DNA of 64,000 bases from the NCBI RefSeq assembly GCF_963855985.1, contig NC_087118.1, forward strand, positions 4,278,001-4,342,000. Direction: 5' to 3'. Below are positions 55,160 through 64,000 of the stretch, in pieces (position 1 is the stretch's first letter; each line of letters opens with the position of its first letter). This stretch comes from Ostrinia nubilalis. Lineage: Eukaryota > Arthropoda > Insecta > Lepidoptera > Crambidae. The notes beneath the pieces were generated by a model, which was not told where the DNA came from, searched no databases, and was given only the letters and a program-made list of their open reading frames with translations. The translations under genes and the position numbers were made by a program.

Positions 55160-56498
55160 CTATTTGTTCTTATAAAATATTGGGTCCTTGTGGAACCGCC
55201 GCTTTGCGTCCCTTGCAATTTTTTTTAATTGCACCCAGAGCGGATCGTTGGGCTTCACCCTCAAGCGCAACTGTGCAGTCCACTTTTCAGCCCGCTGACG
55301 AGGATCCAGATCGATGATGTCGCAGGTGTTAAACACCTTGACATCGAAGAAGATCTCCCCCTCTTCGACCAGCTCGACCTGGCGCGTCACGCCGTCAGCG
55401 ACTCTGCGGGCCAGGGACGACCACAGCGGCGACGCTTTCGGGACTGGCTCGGGGCACGGTCCGTCGGAGTCGTCGCCGAATAATTCGCTCGAAAGCGATT
55501 TCGCAGACTTGGTTGTGCCACTGAAATGATCAAAGTTTAAATTATAATAAGTTCAGGAAAACAATATAGGACCCACAGTTTGAAATGTATGTCAAATAAT
55601 AATAATAAATATCCTTAGACATTTTACACTGCGCTTCTAGTCCCAAACTAAGCAAAGCTTGTACTATGGGTACTAGACAACGGATATAAACATACTTAAA
55701 TACTTTTTTCGTAAATACATACTTATCTTATTATACATAGAAAACACCCAGTCCAATACAAACAAATATGTTCATGCACACAAATGTTTGTACTGTGCGG
55801 GAATCGAACCCGCTACCTCCGGAATAGTAGTCCGTTCCGAACCACTACACCAAACGGCCGACAAATGAATGTTTAAAAATTTTTTAATACATACCTTGTG
55901 GACGTCTTTTTCTTTGATTTAGCGGTGGCCGAAGGTGTTCCCGCCTTGGCTGATTTTTTTGCCTTCTTTGCGGGTCTGCAATTTAAATACAAAATAAATG
56001 ATTAACAATCGTAATTTCCAATGTTATATCACAATTAGATGTGACATTAAAAATACACAACCCACAAAAATTACTATACTTATAGAAAGGCATACTAGGT
56101 ACTTGTAATCATTATCTCAGATCCTAACTGTTACTTTCCTACAACCACTTCCTGAGCATTTGAAATTATAGTATGTACTGTGTAGTAATAAAGATAGTAT
56201 AGGTATTTACTTACTGTGTTGGAGGCTGTTCTTCGAAGTCCGAGGGCTCAGACTCAGAGTCCCAGGATGCCACCCGTTTATTATCTGATTGTGACCTAAA
56301 AACATTTTTTTTGTTACCTTTTGGTTTTAATCTTTATTGAGTACAACACTAATTCTTAGTAAGACAGAACTAGAATCGAGTTTTTGTGCCGGCGGGAATC
56401 GAACCCATTTCAAATCCATGTCAACTACATAACAAAAAACTTAGTGCAATACAACAAATAACTATCTAATCACTTAATAATCACAAAGGAAACTTACG
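55160..56498 (-). CDS. Spliced gene of unknown function, at least three exons
   Basis: On the minus strand three exons with good signals join in one frame: 56295-56215 (ag|GTCACAATC...CAACACA|gtaagt), 55975-55895 (gcag|ACCCGC...ACAAG|gtatgt) and 55520-55160 (ttcag|TGGC..., stop TAG). The protein is acidic first (ASWDSESEPSDFEEQPP), then Lys/Ala-rich (PAKKAKKSAKAGTPSATAKS), then a globular GC-rich part (VELVEEGEIFFDVKVFNTCD, RAEKWTAQLRLRVKPNDPLW) ending FHKDPIFYKNK. A donor at 56498 suggests a further upstream exon, but its frame is ambiguous. The acidic-basic tail layout suggests a nuclear/chromatin protein. Codon and GC content differ from the AT-rich neighbours. I do not recognise the family. 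A SINE sits in the second intron. Confidence 0.5.
55630..55862 (-). mobile_element. tRNA-derived SINE
   Basis: On the minus strand it begins at a tRNA-like head, CGGCCGTTTGGTGTAGTGG (A-box region), has the B box GGGTTCGATTCCC, and ends near gcttagtttgggactagaag. The 44812-44850 fragment is the same family. Confidence 0.75.
56386..56450 (-). mobile_element. SINE head scrap with B box
   Basis: The minus strand has GGGTTCGATTCCCGCCGGC, a Pol III B box. Only a short piece is present, in an intron of the spliced gene. Confidence 0.4.
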
Positions 56499-56789
56499 AA
56501 CATTTTGCGAAGTGAGTAAGCAGCACGAGGAGCACGAGAAGCACGATGAGCACGAGGAGCACGATGAGCAGTTAGGCACTACTTGAGTGTTCGTCAACAG
56601 AGGAGACTCGATTGATGGAAAGACTTCATGAAACTTATTTATACTTAATTTCATGATGACACACAAGCAAAAGAAGCACGTAAAACACACATGTTGGAAA
56701 TGTGTGTAAATGCACTGCTTGCATTTCTGTTCATGGGAAAATAACATAATGATCAAATTTCATTTTTACTGTAGACTTCGAGGATCGAG

Positions 56790-57027
56790 GATCGATCTTG
56801 TGTGAACGCTACAACAACCCTCGCTTACTAGTTTCAAATCACCTTCGATCTCTCTTTGAAATACCATCTATTTCATCTGAAAATGCCAAGTCACTTAGAG
56901 CATTAATCTATACTTATAATAAATCTGTAGAGAGGTCAATTCTGTACATGAAATATATTTTCAAAATAACTATCAGGGGGTGATTAGTGATCGATACTGA
57001 TGCCAAAAATGCAATCAGTAAAATTTT

Positions 57028-57058
<31 letters not shown>

Positions 57059-58512
57059 CTGTCTGTCTGTCTGTCTGTATGTTCCTTATAGAAACAAAAA
57101 CTACTTGCCGGATTTTAACGAAACTTGGTACAATTATTCTTCATACTCCTGGGCAGGTTATAGTATACTTAGGAATTCCCACGGGAACGGGAATTAGCGG
57201 GAAAATCCTTTTGTATGAAAAATCTAAACCGCTTAAGTTAGACGCTTGAAATTTGGCATGCAGGTACCTTAGTGAACGTAAAGCTTAGTTACAACAGGAT
57301 ATTGCAAAATTCCCACGGGAACGGGAGTTAGCGGGAAAAAACATTTGCATGAAAAAATCTAAACCGCGTAAGATAGATGAAGGGGGTAAAACGGGATCCA
57401 CGCGTACGAAGTCGCGGGCGGCCGCTAGTTGATAATATAAACAAACATCTGCGATCACTTCACACACTTAACATTCCCATTGATGATTGGGACTTAATTA
57501 TCATTTATTTTATGTCGAACAAATTACCTTCCTCGCTACAACGATCATGGGAGGAAAACCAAAGCTCAAATGTACTACCTTCGTTGCAGGACTTCAAAAA
57601 CTTTATACGGAGGCGAGCTGACATTCTCGACAACTTGAATGCCACTAAACCTGGGGGCCCGGAGGCACGGAAAAGTTTGGTAACCACATCCTCAAAGCCA
57701 ATTGTAAATCCTTCGTGTCCGCAGTGTAAAGGTAGGCACTATCTTTACCAATGTAACAATTTCTTGGCTCTGAATGCAAGGGAACGCTATAGGGCTGTAA
57801 AATCATTTCATTTGTGTACAAACTGCCTAGGCAACAATCACAATGTGAGCAATTGTCGCTCTTCGCACTGCAAGTACTGTAAAGGTAAGCACAACACACT
57901 GTTACATATTGACAGTGTGACTCCTTCTACAATGCATGTTGCACAACCAATTTCAAGTAGGTACCTCGCTGCACTCTCACCAAACCAATAAATCAAATAA
58001 CCAAGTGCCAGTGAGGGAACATGTACAGCCAGCAGCAAATGCAGGTTCAATCAATACTCATACACATAATAATGCGGTCACCGCACCAACCAAAAATCAA
58101 AAAATTGTATTTTTGTCTACAGCAATGGTCCGAGCATACGACTCGCGACATCAAACCCACAACTTGAGAGTACTAGATAGTGGCTCACAATCCAATTTTA
58201 TTTCAGAAAAGGCCTTTCAATTGTTGAAACTAGCCAAACGAAATGTCAATATGGAAGTGATAGGTTTCAATGATACTTCAACCAAAATAAAATAATATTG
58301 TAACCTCAATATTGAGTCAAATGATAGACAATTTCAAACAAAGCTGACTTGTTTAATTGTGCCACAAATTTGTAACCTACCAAATTATAATTCACCAAAA
58401 ATAACTGAACTCTTGAACATTCCAGCTCACATCAAATTGGCAGACGAGAACTTCTCTTCAGCGGGTGAGGTTGACCTACTCATTGGCGCCGAGCTATTTT
58501 ACAACTTATTGT
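56790..58512 (+). pseudogene. Bel/Pao retrotransposon gag-protease remnant
   Basis: 5'-truncated. It starts with ERYNNPRLLVSNHLRSLFEI and, after a Helitron (56907-57428) that preserves phase, continues with NKHLRSLHTLNIPIDDWDLI and LQDFKNFIRRRADILDNL. Zinc knuckles follow: CPQCKGRHYLYQC, then CTNCLGNNHNVSNC and CKYCKGKHNTLLH. The frame shifts near 57960-57990. The protease region then gives RVLDSGSQSNFISEKAF with the catalytic DSG, and after a TAA at 58293-58295, VDLLIGAELFYNLL. Order and wording are those of Bel/Pao gag-pol. It is cut at 58512 by the 3' tail of the minus-strand LINE; reverse transcriptase, RNase H, integrase and LTRs are absent. A stop and frameshift show it is dead. Confidence 0.82.
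56907..57428 (+). mobile_element. Chimeric Helitron inside Bel/Pao gag
   Basis: Begins TCTATACTTATAATAAATC after A 56906 and ends GCGGCCGCTAG before T 57429. It has a CTGT repeat and two H1-type internal repeats. Skipping it leaves the gag frame continuous. Confidence 0.9.
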
Positions 58513-58707
58513 GCTTTATTTATTTATTTATTTTATTTTATTCGGAAAACCAACAGCATTACAATACAAATAATGGGACCTTAAATTATGTATCTGCTTA
58601 GCCATTTATAGGTAATCGCAAATGGAAGTCAAGATGCAAATAGACCATATGCCATAGCAGACATTTAAATAATTTACAAGTGAAAACTTAACAGTCAACA
58701 ATACTTT

Positions 58708-61263
58708 TTAAGCGCCGCTGGAGTGGGAGTCGAAAAAGTTTGAATTGAATAATTTATTTATAGTAGTGGGTTTGGTTCGAAATAATTCTAGATCACTATA
58801 ATTTTTTGATATATCGTTAAAACATTTACTCGCACGAATAAAAAAAGAGTTGAGGCGATAATTTGTGTTAACTTTGGGAATTGCTAGCGGCTGAGTACGT
58901 CTTACTGGTAGTTTTCTTGGAACCCAGATATCTATTTTTTGTAATAGATCTGGACAGTCGACATCGCCACTAACAATTTTCAACAGATAAGAAATATCGG
59001 ATACTTGCCGTCTTTTTTCTAAAGGTAGGAAATGATATCTTCTACATCTCGTTTCATAGCCATGATCAATAACTTTACACTTAAATTGTAGATACCGCAA
59101 AAATCTTTTTTGTATGGATTCTATGCGGGAGATATAAACATTGTATTGCGGACTCCAGACCACGGAGGCATATTCGAGGATGCTGCGCACGAAGGCACAA
59201 TAAATAACTTTTATTGGCTTGATGGATTTAAATTTATTTGTAGAGCGAATAACGAACCCAAGAGACCTTGACGCTTTTTTAATCACATGATCGATATGTT
59301 TATCAAATATAAGCTTAGAGTCCTGGATTAGTCCAAGATCTTTCATAGACGTGACTTTGGTGAGCAATTTATTATGCATGGTGTATTGGTAGTTCATAGG
59401 GTTAGGTTTGCGCGAAAAAGTCATTGCATAACACTTCGAGACGTTCAAATCAAGCTTGTTCTGAGCACAGTATTCCACGAAATGGGTCAAGTCGCACTGC
59501 AAGCGGTCACAGTCAGAATTGCTTTTAACAGGCATAAATATTTTTGTGTCATCAGCATACAACAATACCTTAGCATGCTGGAAACAGGAGGCAATATCAT
59601 TAATAAATACGATAAAGAGTAAGGGTCCTAGTAAAGACCCTTGTGGCACTCCAGAGGGTATTGACATCCAAGCTGACGTGAACCCATTTATTGCAACTGC
59701 CTGGGATCTATTACTAATATACGACGAGAACCATCTGAATAAGTTACCGTGAATACCAGCTTTGTACAGTTTCTCCAAGAGCAGTAGGTGGTCTATCCGA
59801 TCAAATGCTTTCCTAAAATCGGTAAATATGCAGTCTACCTGAGACCCTGAGTCCATAGTTGATGAGGTATAATCGTTAAATACCAAAAGATTGGATACCG
59901 TGGATCGCCAACACAAAAATCCGTGTTGTTCCGGAGAAAAAGACGACTTCAAAGCAGCATAGACCTGACGATAAACAATTCTTTCAAATATTTTGGCAAA
60001 GATACACAGTTTGGATATAGGTCTATAATTTTTTATATTAGATCGGTCACCACTTTTATGCACAGGCGTTACAAACGCAGTCTTCCAGGAAACTGGAACT
60101 GTGCCTTCACTTAAGGATCGTTTAAAAATAATACACAACGGAGAAACTAAATTACTTGCACACTGTCTAATAAAAGAGGGGGTTATGCTGTCGGGTCCAG
60201 CACCCTTATTCAGATTAATGGTTTTCAACAATATTTCGATCTCATTTGGACTTATAATTATATCACTTAAATGGGAATTCTCATTATACTGATTAATGAG
60301 ATTTGGAGAGCAGTTGGCTGCATTAGGGGCAAGAAAAGTCGATTGGAAATATTCAGCGAATAGGTTGCATACAGACACCCCCGTATCTCCGGTCCGATCC
60401 TCGTATTTCATCACTGAAGGTAGCGCGTGAGAGGGTCGGTTTAGCGACTTAGTGTAAGACCAGAACAAACGGGGGTTATCTACAACAGACTCTTCCACTT
60501 TACTCAAATACGATTGATAACATTGACTTTCTAATTTTATTGCTCGATCTCTAAGAAATGCGTAAGTTTCATAATCATATAGATTCCCATATTTTTTAAA
60601 TTTCTTAAAATATTTAAATTTCTCTTTGAGAACCTTTTTAAGCGCGGAGTCATACCAAACGGGGAAAGTGCAGCTGGAAACAATTTTATGGGGTATAAAT
60701 GTGTCACGAAGATCAGTTAGAATGCTATAAAAATTACTAACACAGTCATCTATAGAACCACTCAATAGAATTTCATTCCAGTCTATTTTTGACAGTTTTG
60801 AGTTAATTTCATCATAATTTCCCTTTTTATAGTCAAACAGAGTACGCTTGTTTACAGTTAAAAAACTAGGTATGTCAAGAGTCAATTCTATGCAGATTGA
60901 TCTGTGATGGGAGTCTTCTGGAACAAGAGGATGATCACTAGGCTGCACTATTACATGTTTGTTACAGAAGACAAGGTCCAATAGCCTGTCATGGATATTC
61001 AGTACATTATTGTATTGGTCAAGATTACATTCAACAATTGTATCCAAAAAACTAACCTGACATTCATTTAATGTGCCTTGAGGCTCCAGCAGTCCATTAT
61101 CCTGTGGATTCCAAGTAATATTTGGCATATTAAAATCTCCTAGGACCATAAAAAGATCGGTCGGGGCGGAGAGAAAGCAGTCCCCGAGTTTACTCGTAAA
61201 ATTATTGAGCTGATTATTCATTGAATTGCCACCCTTCTGATTACATAAATATACTGTACACAA
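58708..61263 (-). CDS. LINE ORF2: end of endonuclease, reverse transcriptase, C-terminal domain
   Basis: About 850 codons are open on the minus strand from the RTE junction to TAA 58708-58710. Left of the RTE it begins in the endonuclease (FMVLGDFNMPNITW, then a DSHHRS variant of the usual SDH motif). The reverse transcriptase follows: NLNKGAGPDSITPSFI, NYRPIS, CIFTDFRKAFDRIDH (motif A Asp), IPSGVPQGSLLGPLLF (B) and VLLYADDTKIF (C, YADD). The thumb and a basic C-terminal region end with HSSGA. More endonuclease text (VWVTVSF...LHLCTV) continues beyond the RTE at 61875-61932. The length and clade (CR1/Jockey) are typical; the frame is intact apart from 5' truncation and the insertion, so the copy is young but not autonomous. 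Confidence 0.85.
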   Translation of the reverse strand: MCTVYLCNQKGGNSMNNQLNNFTSKLGDCFLSAPTDLFMVLGDFNMPNITWNPQDNGLLEPQGTLNECQVSFLDTIVECNLDQYNNVLNIHDRLLDLVFCNKHVIVQPSDHPLVPEDSHHRSICIELTLDIPSFLTVNKRTLFDYKKGNYDEINSKLSKIDWNEILLSGSIDDCVSNFYSILTDLRDTFIPHKIVSSCTFPVWYDSALKKVLKEKFKYFKKFKKYGNLYDYETYAFLRDRAIKLESQCYQSYLSKVEESVVDNPRLFWSYTKSLNRPSHALPSVMKYEDRTGDTGVSVCNLFAEYFQSTFLAPNAANCSPNLINQYNENSHLSDIIISPNEIEILLKTINLNKGAGPDSITPSFIRQCASNLVSPLCIIFKRSLSEGTVPVSWKTAFVTPVHKSGDRSNIKNYRPISKLCIFAKIFERIVYRQVYAALKSSFSPEQHGFLCWRSTVSNLLVFNDYTSSTMDSGSQVDCIFTDFRKAFDRIDHLLLLEKLYKAGIHGNLFRWFSSYISNRSQAVAINGFTSAWMSIPSGVPQGSLLGPLLFIVFINDIASCFQHAKVLLYADDTKIFMPVKSNSDCDRLQCDLTHFVEYCAQNKLDLNVSKCYAMTFSRKPNPMNYQYTMHNKLLTKVTSMKDLGLIQDSKLIFDKHIDHVIKKASRSLGFVIRSTNKFKSIKPIKVIYCAFVRSILEYASVVWSPQYNVYISRIESIQKRFLRYLQFKCKVIDHGYETRCRRYHFLPLEKRRQVSDISYLLKIVSGDVDCPDLLQKIDIWVPRKLPVRRTQPLAIPKVNTNYRLNSFFIRASKCFNDISKNYSDLELFRTKPTTINKLFNSNFFDSHSSGA

Positions 61264-61845
61264 GATTATGTATACCTGGGACAAACAGTCCAGTTAGGTA
61301 GGTCCAACTTCGAGAAAGAGGTCAATCGTCGAATCCAACTCGGATGGGCAGCGTTCGGGAAGCTTCGCCATATACTCACGTCCGAAATACCGCAGTGTCT
61401 TAAGTCGAAAGTATTTGACCAATGCGTGTTGCCAGTGATGGTATACGGATCTGAGACGTGGTCGCTTACTATGGGCCTCATAAGAAGGCTCAAGGTCACC
61501 CAAAGGGCGATGGAGCGGGCTATGCTCGGAGTTTCCCTGCGTGATCGAATCAGAAATGAGGAGATCCGCAGGAGAACCAAAGTAACCGACATAGCTCGCA
61601 GAATTGCTAAAATCAAGTGGCAGTGGGCGGGGCACATAGCTCGTAGAGACGATGGCCGTTGGGGCAGGAAAGTTCTCGAGTGGCGACCACGGGCTGGAAG
61701 ACGTAGCGTGGGCAGGCCTCCTACTAGGTGGACCGACGATCTGGTAAAGGTCGCGGGAAGAGCCTGGATGCGGGCAGCGCAGGACCGTTCATTGTGGAAA
61801 ACCTTGGGGGAGGCCTTTGTCCAGCAGTGGACGTCATTTGGCTGA
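61264..61845 (+). pseudogene. RTE ORF2 C-terminal domain
   Basis: The frame from 61267 reads YVYLGQTVQLGRSNFEKEVN, RRIQLGWAAFGKLR, then VMVYGSETWSLTMG and the repeated-element hallmark KVTDIARRIAKIKWQWAGHI. It ends with LWKTLGEAFVQQW and TGA at 61843-61845. This is the conserved region after the reverse transcriptase in lepidopteran RTE elements. The endonuclease and reverse transcriptase are absent, so it is a dead 3' copy. Confidence 0.85.
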
Positions 61846-61863
61846 AAAGAAGAAGAGAAGAAG
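61264..61863 (+). mobile_element. 5'-truncated RTE LINE with 11-bp duplication
   Basis: Flanked by ACTGTACACAA at 61253-61263 and 61864-61874. It ends in a gaagaagagaagaag tail and carries the end of ORF2. Confidence 0.88.
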
Positions 61864-62314
61864 ACTGTACACAAATGCAATGTCAACAGACCGCCTCCAG
61901 TGCGGAACGAGACGGTAACCCATACAACAAGAATAACGCCGCGTACGGCGAGCGGTAAACACCTCAATTCCGTTCGTCCGCGTTCAATGAATCGAAAAGT
62001 GCAAAGTATTTAACACTTTTTGGCATTGATTGGTATTATCGTGGAGCTGTGCACACTCGGAAGCTGCTGATCCGATTTGTTTTTGGCTGTGTTTCGTGGT
62101 TGAAGAGTTATCACAGTGAGAAGCTAACTTGCCGTTGCAAAATTCAAATACCTACGCACTGCGGCTGCGGACGGCAACAGACGGCGAAGCGCTACGGAAC
62201 GGTGAGTCACCGCAATCTACACTACACCTCCCGCTTCGCGCCGGTCGAACGAGTCGGTCCGTGCGTACTTTAGAACCAATATCACTTCTTTGCTTGTTAT
62301 TGTCAACAATCAAC

Positions 62315-63316
62315 ATGAAGTGTTCGGGCTGTCTGCAACCCATATCAAAGGAGGAGTGCATAGTATGCACAACTGATAGCTGTATGAAAGTATTTCATAA
62401 ATCATGCGCCAATGCTTTGCGCTTAACCCCTTCACAGCTGGAAGACTGGACGTGCCCAGACTGTCGGGCGTTGGCAAAGAGGGGCGGTGACAACACCGAC
62501 ACTCCCGTTAGGCAGAATGTTACCTTCCGGGATAAAAGTAAATCTATCCCAAGTTTCAAAAATGATGCACCTTGCTCGGCCCCGGCCAGCCTTGACTCGA
62601 TTGCCTCAGAAATTCGTCTCTTACATCAAGGTATGATTAAGATGCAGTCGGATTTTGCCGAACGATTCGATGCGTTAATCTCCAAACTGGCGGACTACGA
62701 CCTGCGTATTAAATCTTTGGAGGAGACTGAAAAAGTAAAAGAAAAAGAAAATGAGCTCCTCAAGACACAGGTCGCGCATTTGCAAGATCAACTAAATAGA
62801 CAAGCCCATATATCTCTCCAGTCAGAATTAGAGATTTTGGGTATTACTGAAACCCCAAATGAAAACCCTTACCACCTCGTTCTCACAACAGCCGTCAAAA
62901 TTGGCTTAGACCTAGATGAGCGCGATCTTAATTATGTGTCACGGACTGGGCCTCGGCTTAAGGAGGATTCAGGTGACACAAACCGTTTGCCGCGCCCTCT
63001 GGTTGTCTCGTTCACGAGAAGAAGTAAGCGAGAGGACTTTATTAAACAAGCAAAAACACGCCGCTCGCTTGATAGTAAGGACATAGTGGCGTCCGGACCG
63101 CAAAGAAGAGTGTACGTAAATGAGCGGCTTACAAGTGACTGCCGACGTCTTTTTCGTGGCGCCAGGAACTTTGTGCGTGACAACGGTTACAAATACTGCT
63201 GCACCCGCCACGGGAACGTCTACATCAGGAGAGGAGAAGGCAAGGAGGGCAGTCCACCTATTCACATACGCAGTTTTGAGGACCTGGAAAGGATGTCTGC
63301 TGCAAGAGGCAAATAA
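62315..63316 (+). CDS. LINE ORF1 protein: PHD finger, coiled coil, FP-like C-terminus
   Basis: ATG 62315 is chosen because it directly precedes the zinc-binding region (the frame is open further upstream without an ATG). 333 aa. Residues 3-50 form a PHD finger: CSGCLQPISKEECIVC, then SCMKVFHKSC and WTCPDC. A Ser/Thr linker leads to a coiled coil at about 90-170 (SLEETEKVKEKENELLKTQV). The C-terminal domain resembles the baculovirus FP-type fold seen in insect LINE ORF1 proteins (LEILGITETPNENPYHLVLT, VVSFTRRSKREDFIKQAKTR, VYVNERLTSDCRRLF). It binds element RNA and acts as a chaperone in target-primed reverse transcription. No lesion is visible. Confidence 0.82.
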   Translation: MKCSGCLQPISKEECIVCTTDSCMKVFHKSCANALRLTPSQLEDWTCPDCRALAKRGGDNTDTPVRQNVTFRDKSKSIPSFKNDAPCSAPASLDSIASEIRLLHQGMIKMQSDFAERFDALISKLADYDLRIKSLEETEKVKEKENELLKTQVAHLQDQLNRQAHISLQSELEILGITETPNENPYHLVLTTAVKIGLDLDERDLNYVSRTGPRLKEDSGDTNRLPRPLVVSFTRRSKREDFIKQAKTRRSLDSKDIVASGPQRRVYVNERLTSDCRRLFRGARNFVRDNGYKYCCTRHGNVYIRRGEGKEGSPPIHIRSFEDLERMSAARGK

Positions 63317-63708
63317 CTACCTTCTTCGGCTGTATGGCCTTTTTGTGCAATGCTTTATAATAATATGTATTTTACGGTTTCATAATTTGCCCCAAACGGT
63401 CTCTCCTGAGACTATGTGTTGTATTTTGTTATATTTATTCTTCATTGTTATAGACGGGCATCTTCTCAGACTACACACTCATTACACACACACACCTCTG
63501 TTTTTAAAATACAACCACACTTTTCAAATTCAGTCTCACAGTTTTGCCATTTACTCTCACTACAAACACACTCCGCGTACACTCACTCACTTAGTTATGA
63601 AGTACACAATCACAATAACCACACTACTCCTCAGCACCACACAGTTTTTGATGGCGTTCAACTCAACACGTATCTTAAACATAACTCTAATATATTTTAC
63701 TTACTACT
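63317..63708 (+). other. Spacer between LINE ORF1 and ORF2
   Basis: No gene; C/A-rich with cacac and ctcactca stretches. Frames crossing it are chance frames. Confidence 0.5.
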
Positions 63709-64000
63709 ATGGATACCCTTGAGCTCTTGACTGAAATTGATCAATCTCTAAATGTTGAATGCCACTTAATTCCTATTATTGAAAATTGTGGTAAAATTTT
63801 AAGTAAACATTCTGTTAAAATTTTACACGCCAACATACGGAGTATGCAACGTAATTTTGAGAGTTTTTTAGTTGTTCTTCAGAGGTTGAACACTCCATTT
63901 GACGTCATAGTCTTCAGTGAATGCTGGTTGAATGACTCGTCCATATTAAAACAGATTGAGGGGTATAAGTGCTACAGTTCCACTAAGTTTATCAACAAAT
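63709..64000 (+). CDS. LINE ORF2 start: EEP endonuclease, partial
   Basis: ATG 63709, 97 codons open to the window edge. After a short leader the text VKILHANIRSMQRNFESFL carries the first Asn of the EEP endonuclease, and FDVIVFSECWLNDSSI carries the catalytic Glu. This is the endonuclease start of CR1/Jockey ORF2. It supplies the part missing from the minus-strand LINE to the left and seems to be of the same clade. The reverse transcriptase is expected to the right of the window. Confidence 0.82.
   Translation, partial: MDTLELLTEIDQSLNVECHLIPIIENCGKILSKHSVKILHANIRSMQRNFESFLVVLQRLNTPFDVIVFSECWLNDSSILKQIEGYKCYSSTKFINK

Larger units (their letters stand above)
58513..61932 (-). mobile_element. 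CR1/Jockey-type LINE, 5'-truncated, split by an RTE
   Basis: Minus strand. The 3' end is a (TAAA)n-like tail (58513-58545) set into the Bel/Pao protease region. The element extends to about 61932, with an RTE insert at 61264-61863. The 5' boundary is approximate because another LINE leader follows. Confidence 0.7.
61933..64000 (+). mobile_element. Second LINE (CR1/Jockey type), 5' half, runs off the window
   Basis: Leader of about 380 bp (approximate start), ORF1 at 62315-63316, a 392-bp spacer and ORF2 starting at 63709. Head-to-head with the LINE at 58513-61932. Confidence 0.7.

Noticed and set aside
55795..55862. Functional tRNA gene
   Set aside because: A and B boxes are present but the acceptor and anticodon arms do not form a cloverleaf and the sequence continues into a SINE body.
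19610..57428. Clusters of BamHI, MluI, BsiWI, NotI and NheI sites (ggatccacgcgtacg ... gcggccgctagc) that look like a cloning polylinker
   Set aside because: The same sequence forms the 3' end of every H1-type Helitron here, with variation between copies and correct A|T flanks, so it is genomic and not vector contamination.
61266..61967. Minus-strand 233-codon frame
   Set aside because: Antisense of the RTE fragment; only its upstream end (61875-61932) is meaningful, as part of the LINE endonuclease.

Overview
The window is AT-rich nuclear DNA of an insect, most likely a moth or butterfly (Lepidoptera). The evidence is the repeat content: Helitrons ending in CTAG with an A|T insertion site, RTE and CR1/Jockey-type LINEs, hAT, mariner-like and PIF/Harbinger elements, Bel/Pao gag-protease and tRNA-derived SINEs. 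There is no bacterial-style operon, CRISPR array or rRNA. I see no convincing host gene with a known function. A few spliced or partial reading frames (1-394, 27049-27512, 45741-46139, 55160-56498) may be host genes or unrecognised element genes.

Layout. 1-6.9 kb holds a partial coiled-coil frame, a fragment of a virus/Polinton-associated protein (1403-1753), a Helitron and a minisatellite built from an AGGC...GCCT hairpin motif. 6.9-18.1 kb is a mosaic of a 1.9-kb foldback element, a mariner remnant, a MITE with a LINE inside it, two copies of an unclassified element flanked by 7-bp target duplications (one containing a hAT element that itself carries a palindrome), and LINE ORF1 debris. 18.3-20.4 kb holds a broken Helitron helicase followed by a Helitron array. 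20.8-25.6 kb holds a hAT MITE, microsatellites, a 120-bp satellite and a decayed transposon gene. 25657-30909 looks like one transposon (27-bp perfect terminal inverted repeats, AAAT duplication) with two nested elements. 31.0-36.4 kb is a Helitron array of nine units plus two distinct end modules.

The most notable content is an endogenous viral locus of adintovirus/Polinton type. On the + strand (36419-43941) it has a virion morphogenesis module: PLA2-like plus hydrophobic-tail protein, adenain-like protease, penton-like protein, a 48-aa basic protein, hexon-like major capsid protein and an unknown protein. On the - strand (55005-50781) it has a protein-primed family B DNA polymerase. The two arms are convergent. 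The junctions 48-aa/hexon and hexon/unknown use the same 4-nt ATGA stop-start overlap. The structural genes are nearly free of point lesions, and most damage there comes from Helitrons and other elements with exactly definable junctions. The polymerase is heavily frameshifted.

Between the two arms lies a complete-looking PIF/Harbinger transposon (46297-49754). Its transposase and MADF-type accessory gene are interlocked: the last exon of each lies in an intron of the other, and the two opposing splice acceptors overlap by 4 bp. The right end (56.8-64 kb) is a Bel/Pao remnant cut by a Helitron and by a LINE, which is itself split by an RTE insertion with an 11-bp duplication. It is followed by the 5' half of a second LINE with a PHD-finger ORF1 and the start of its ORF2.
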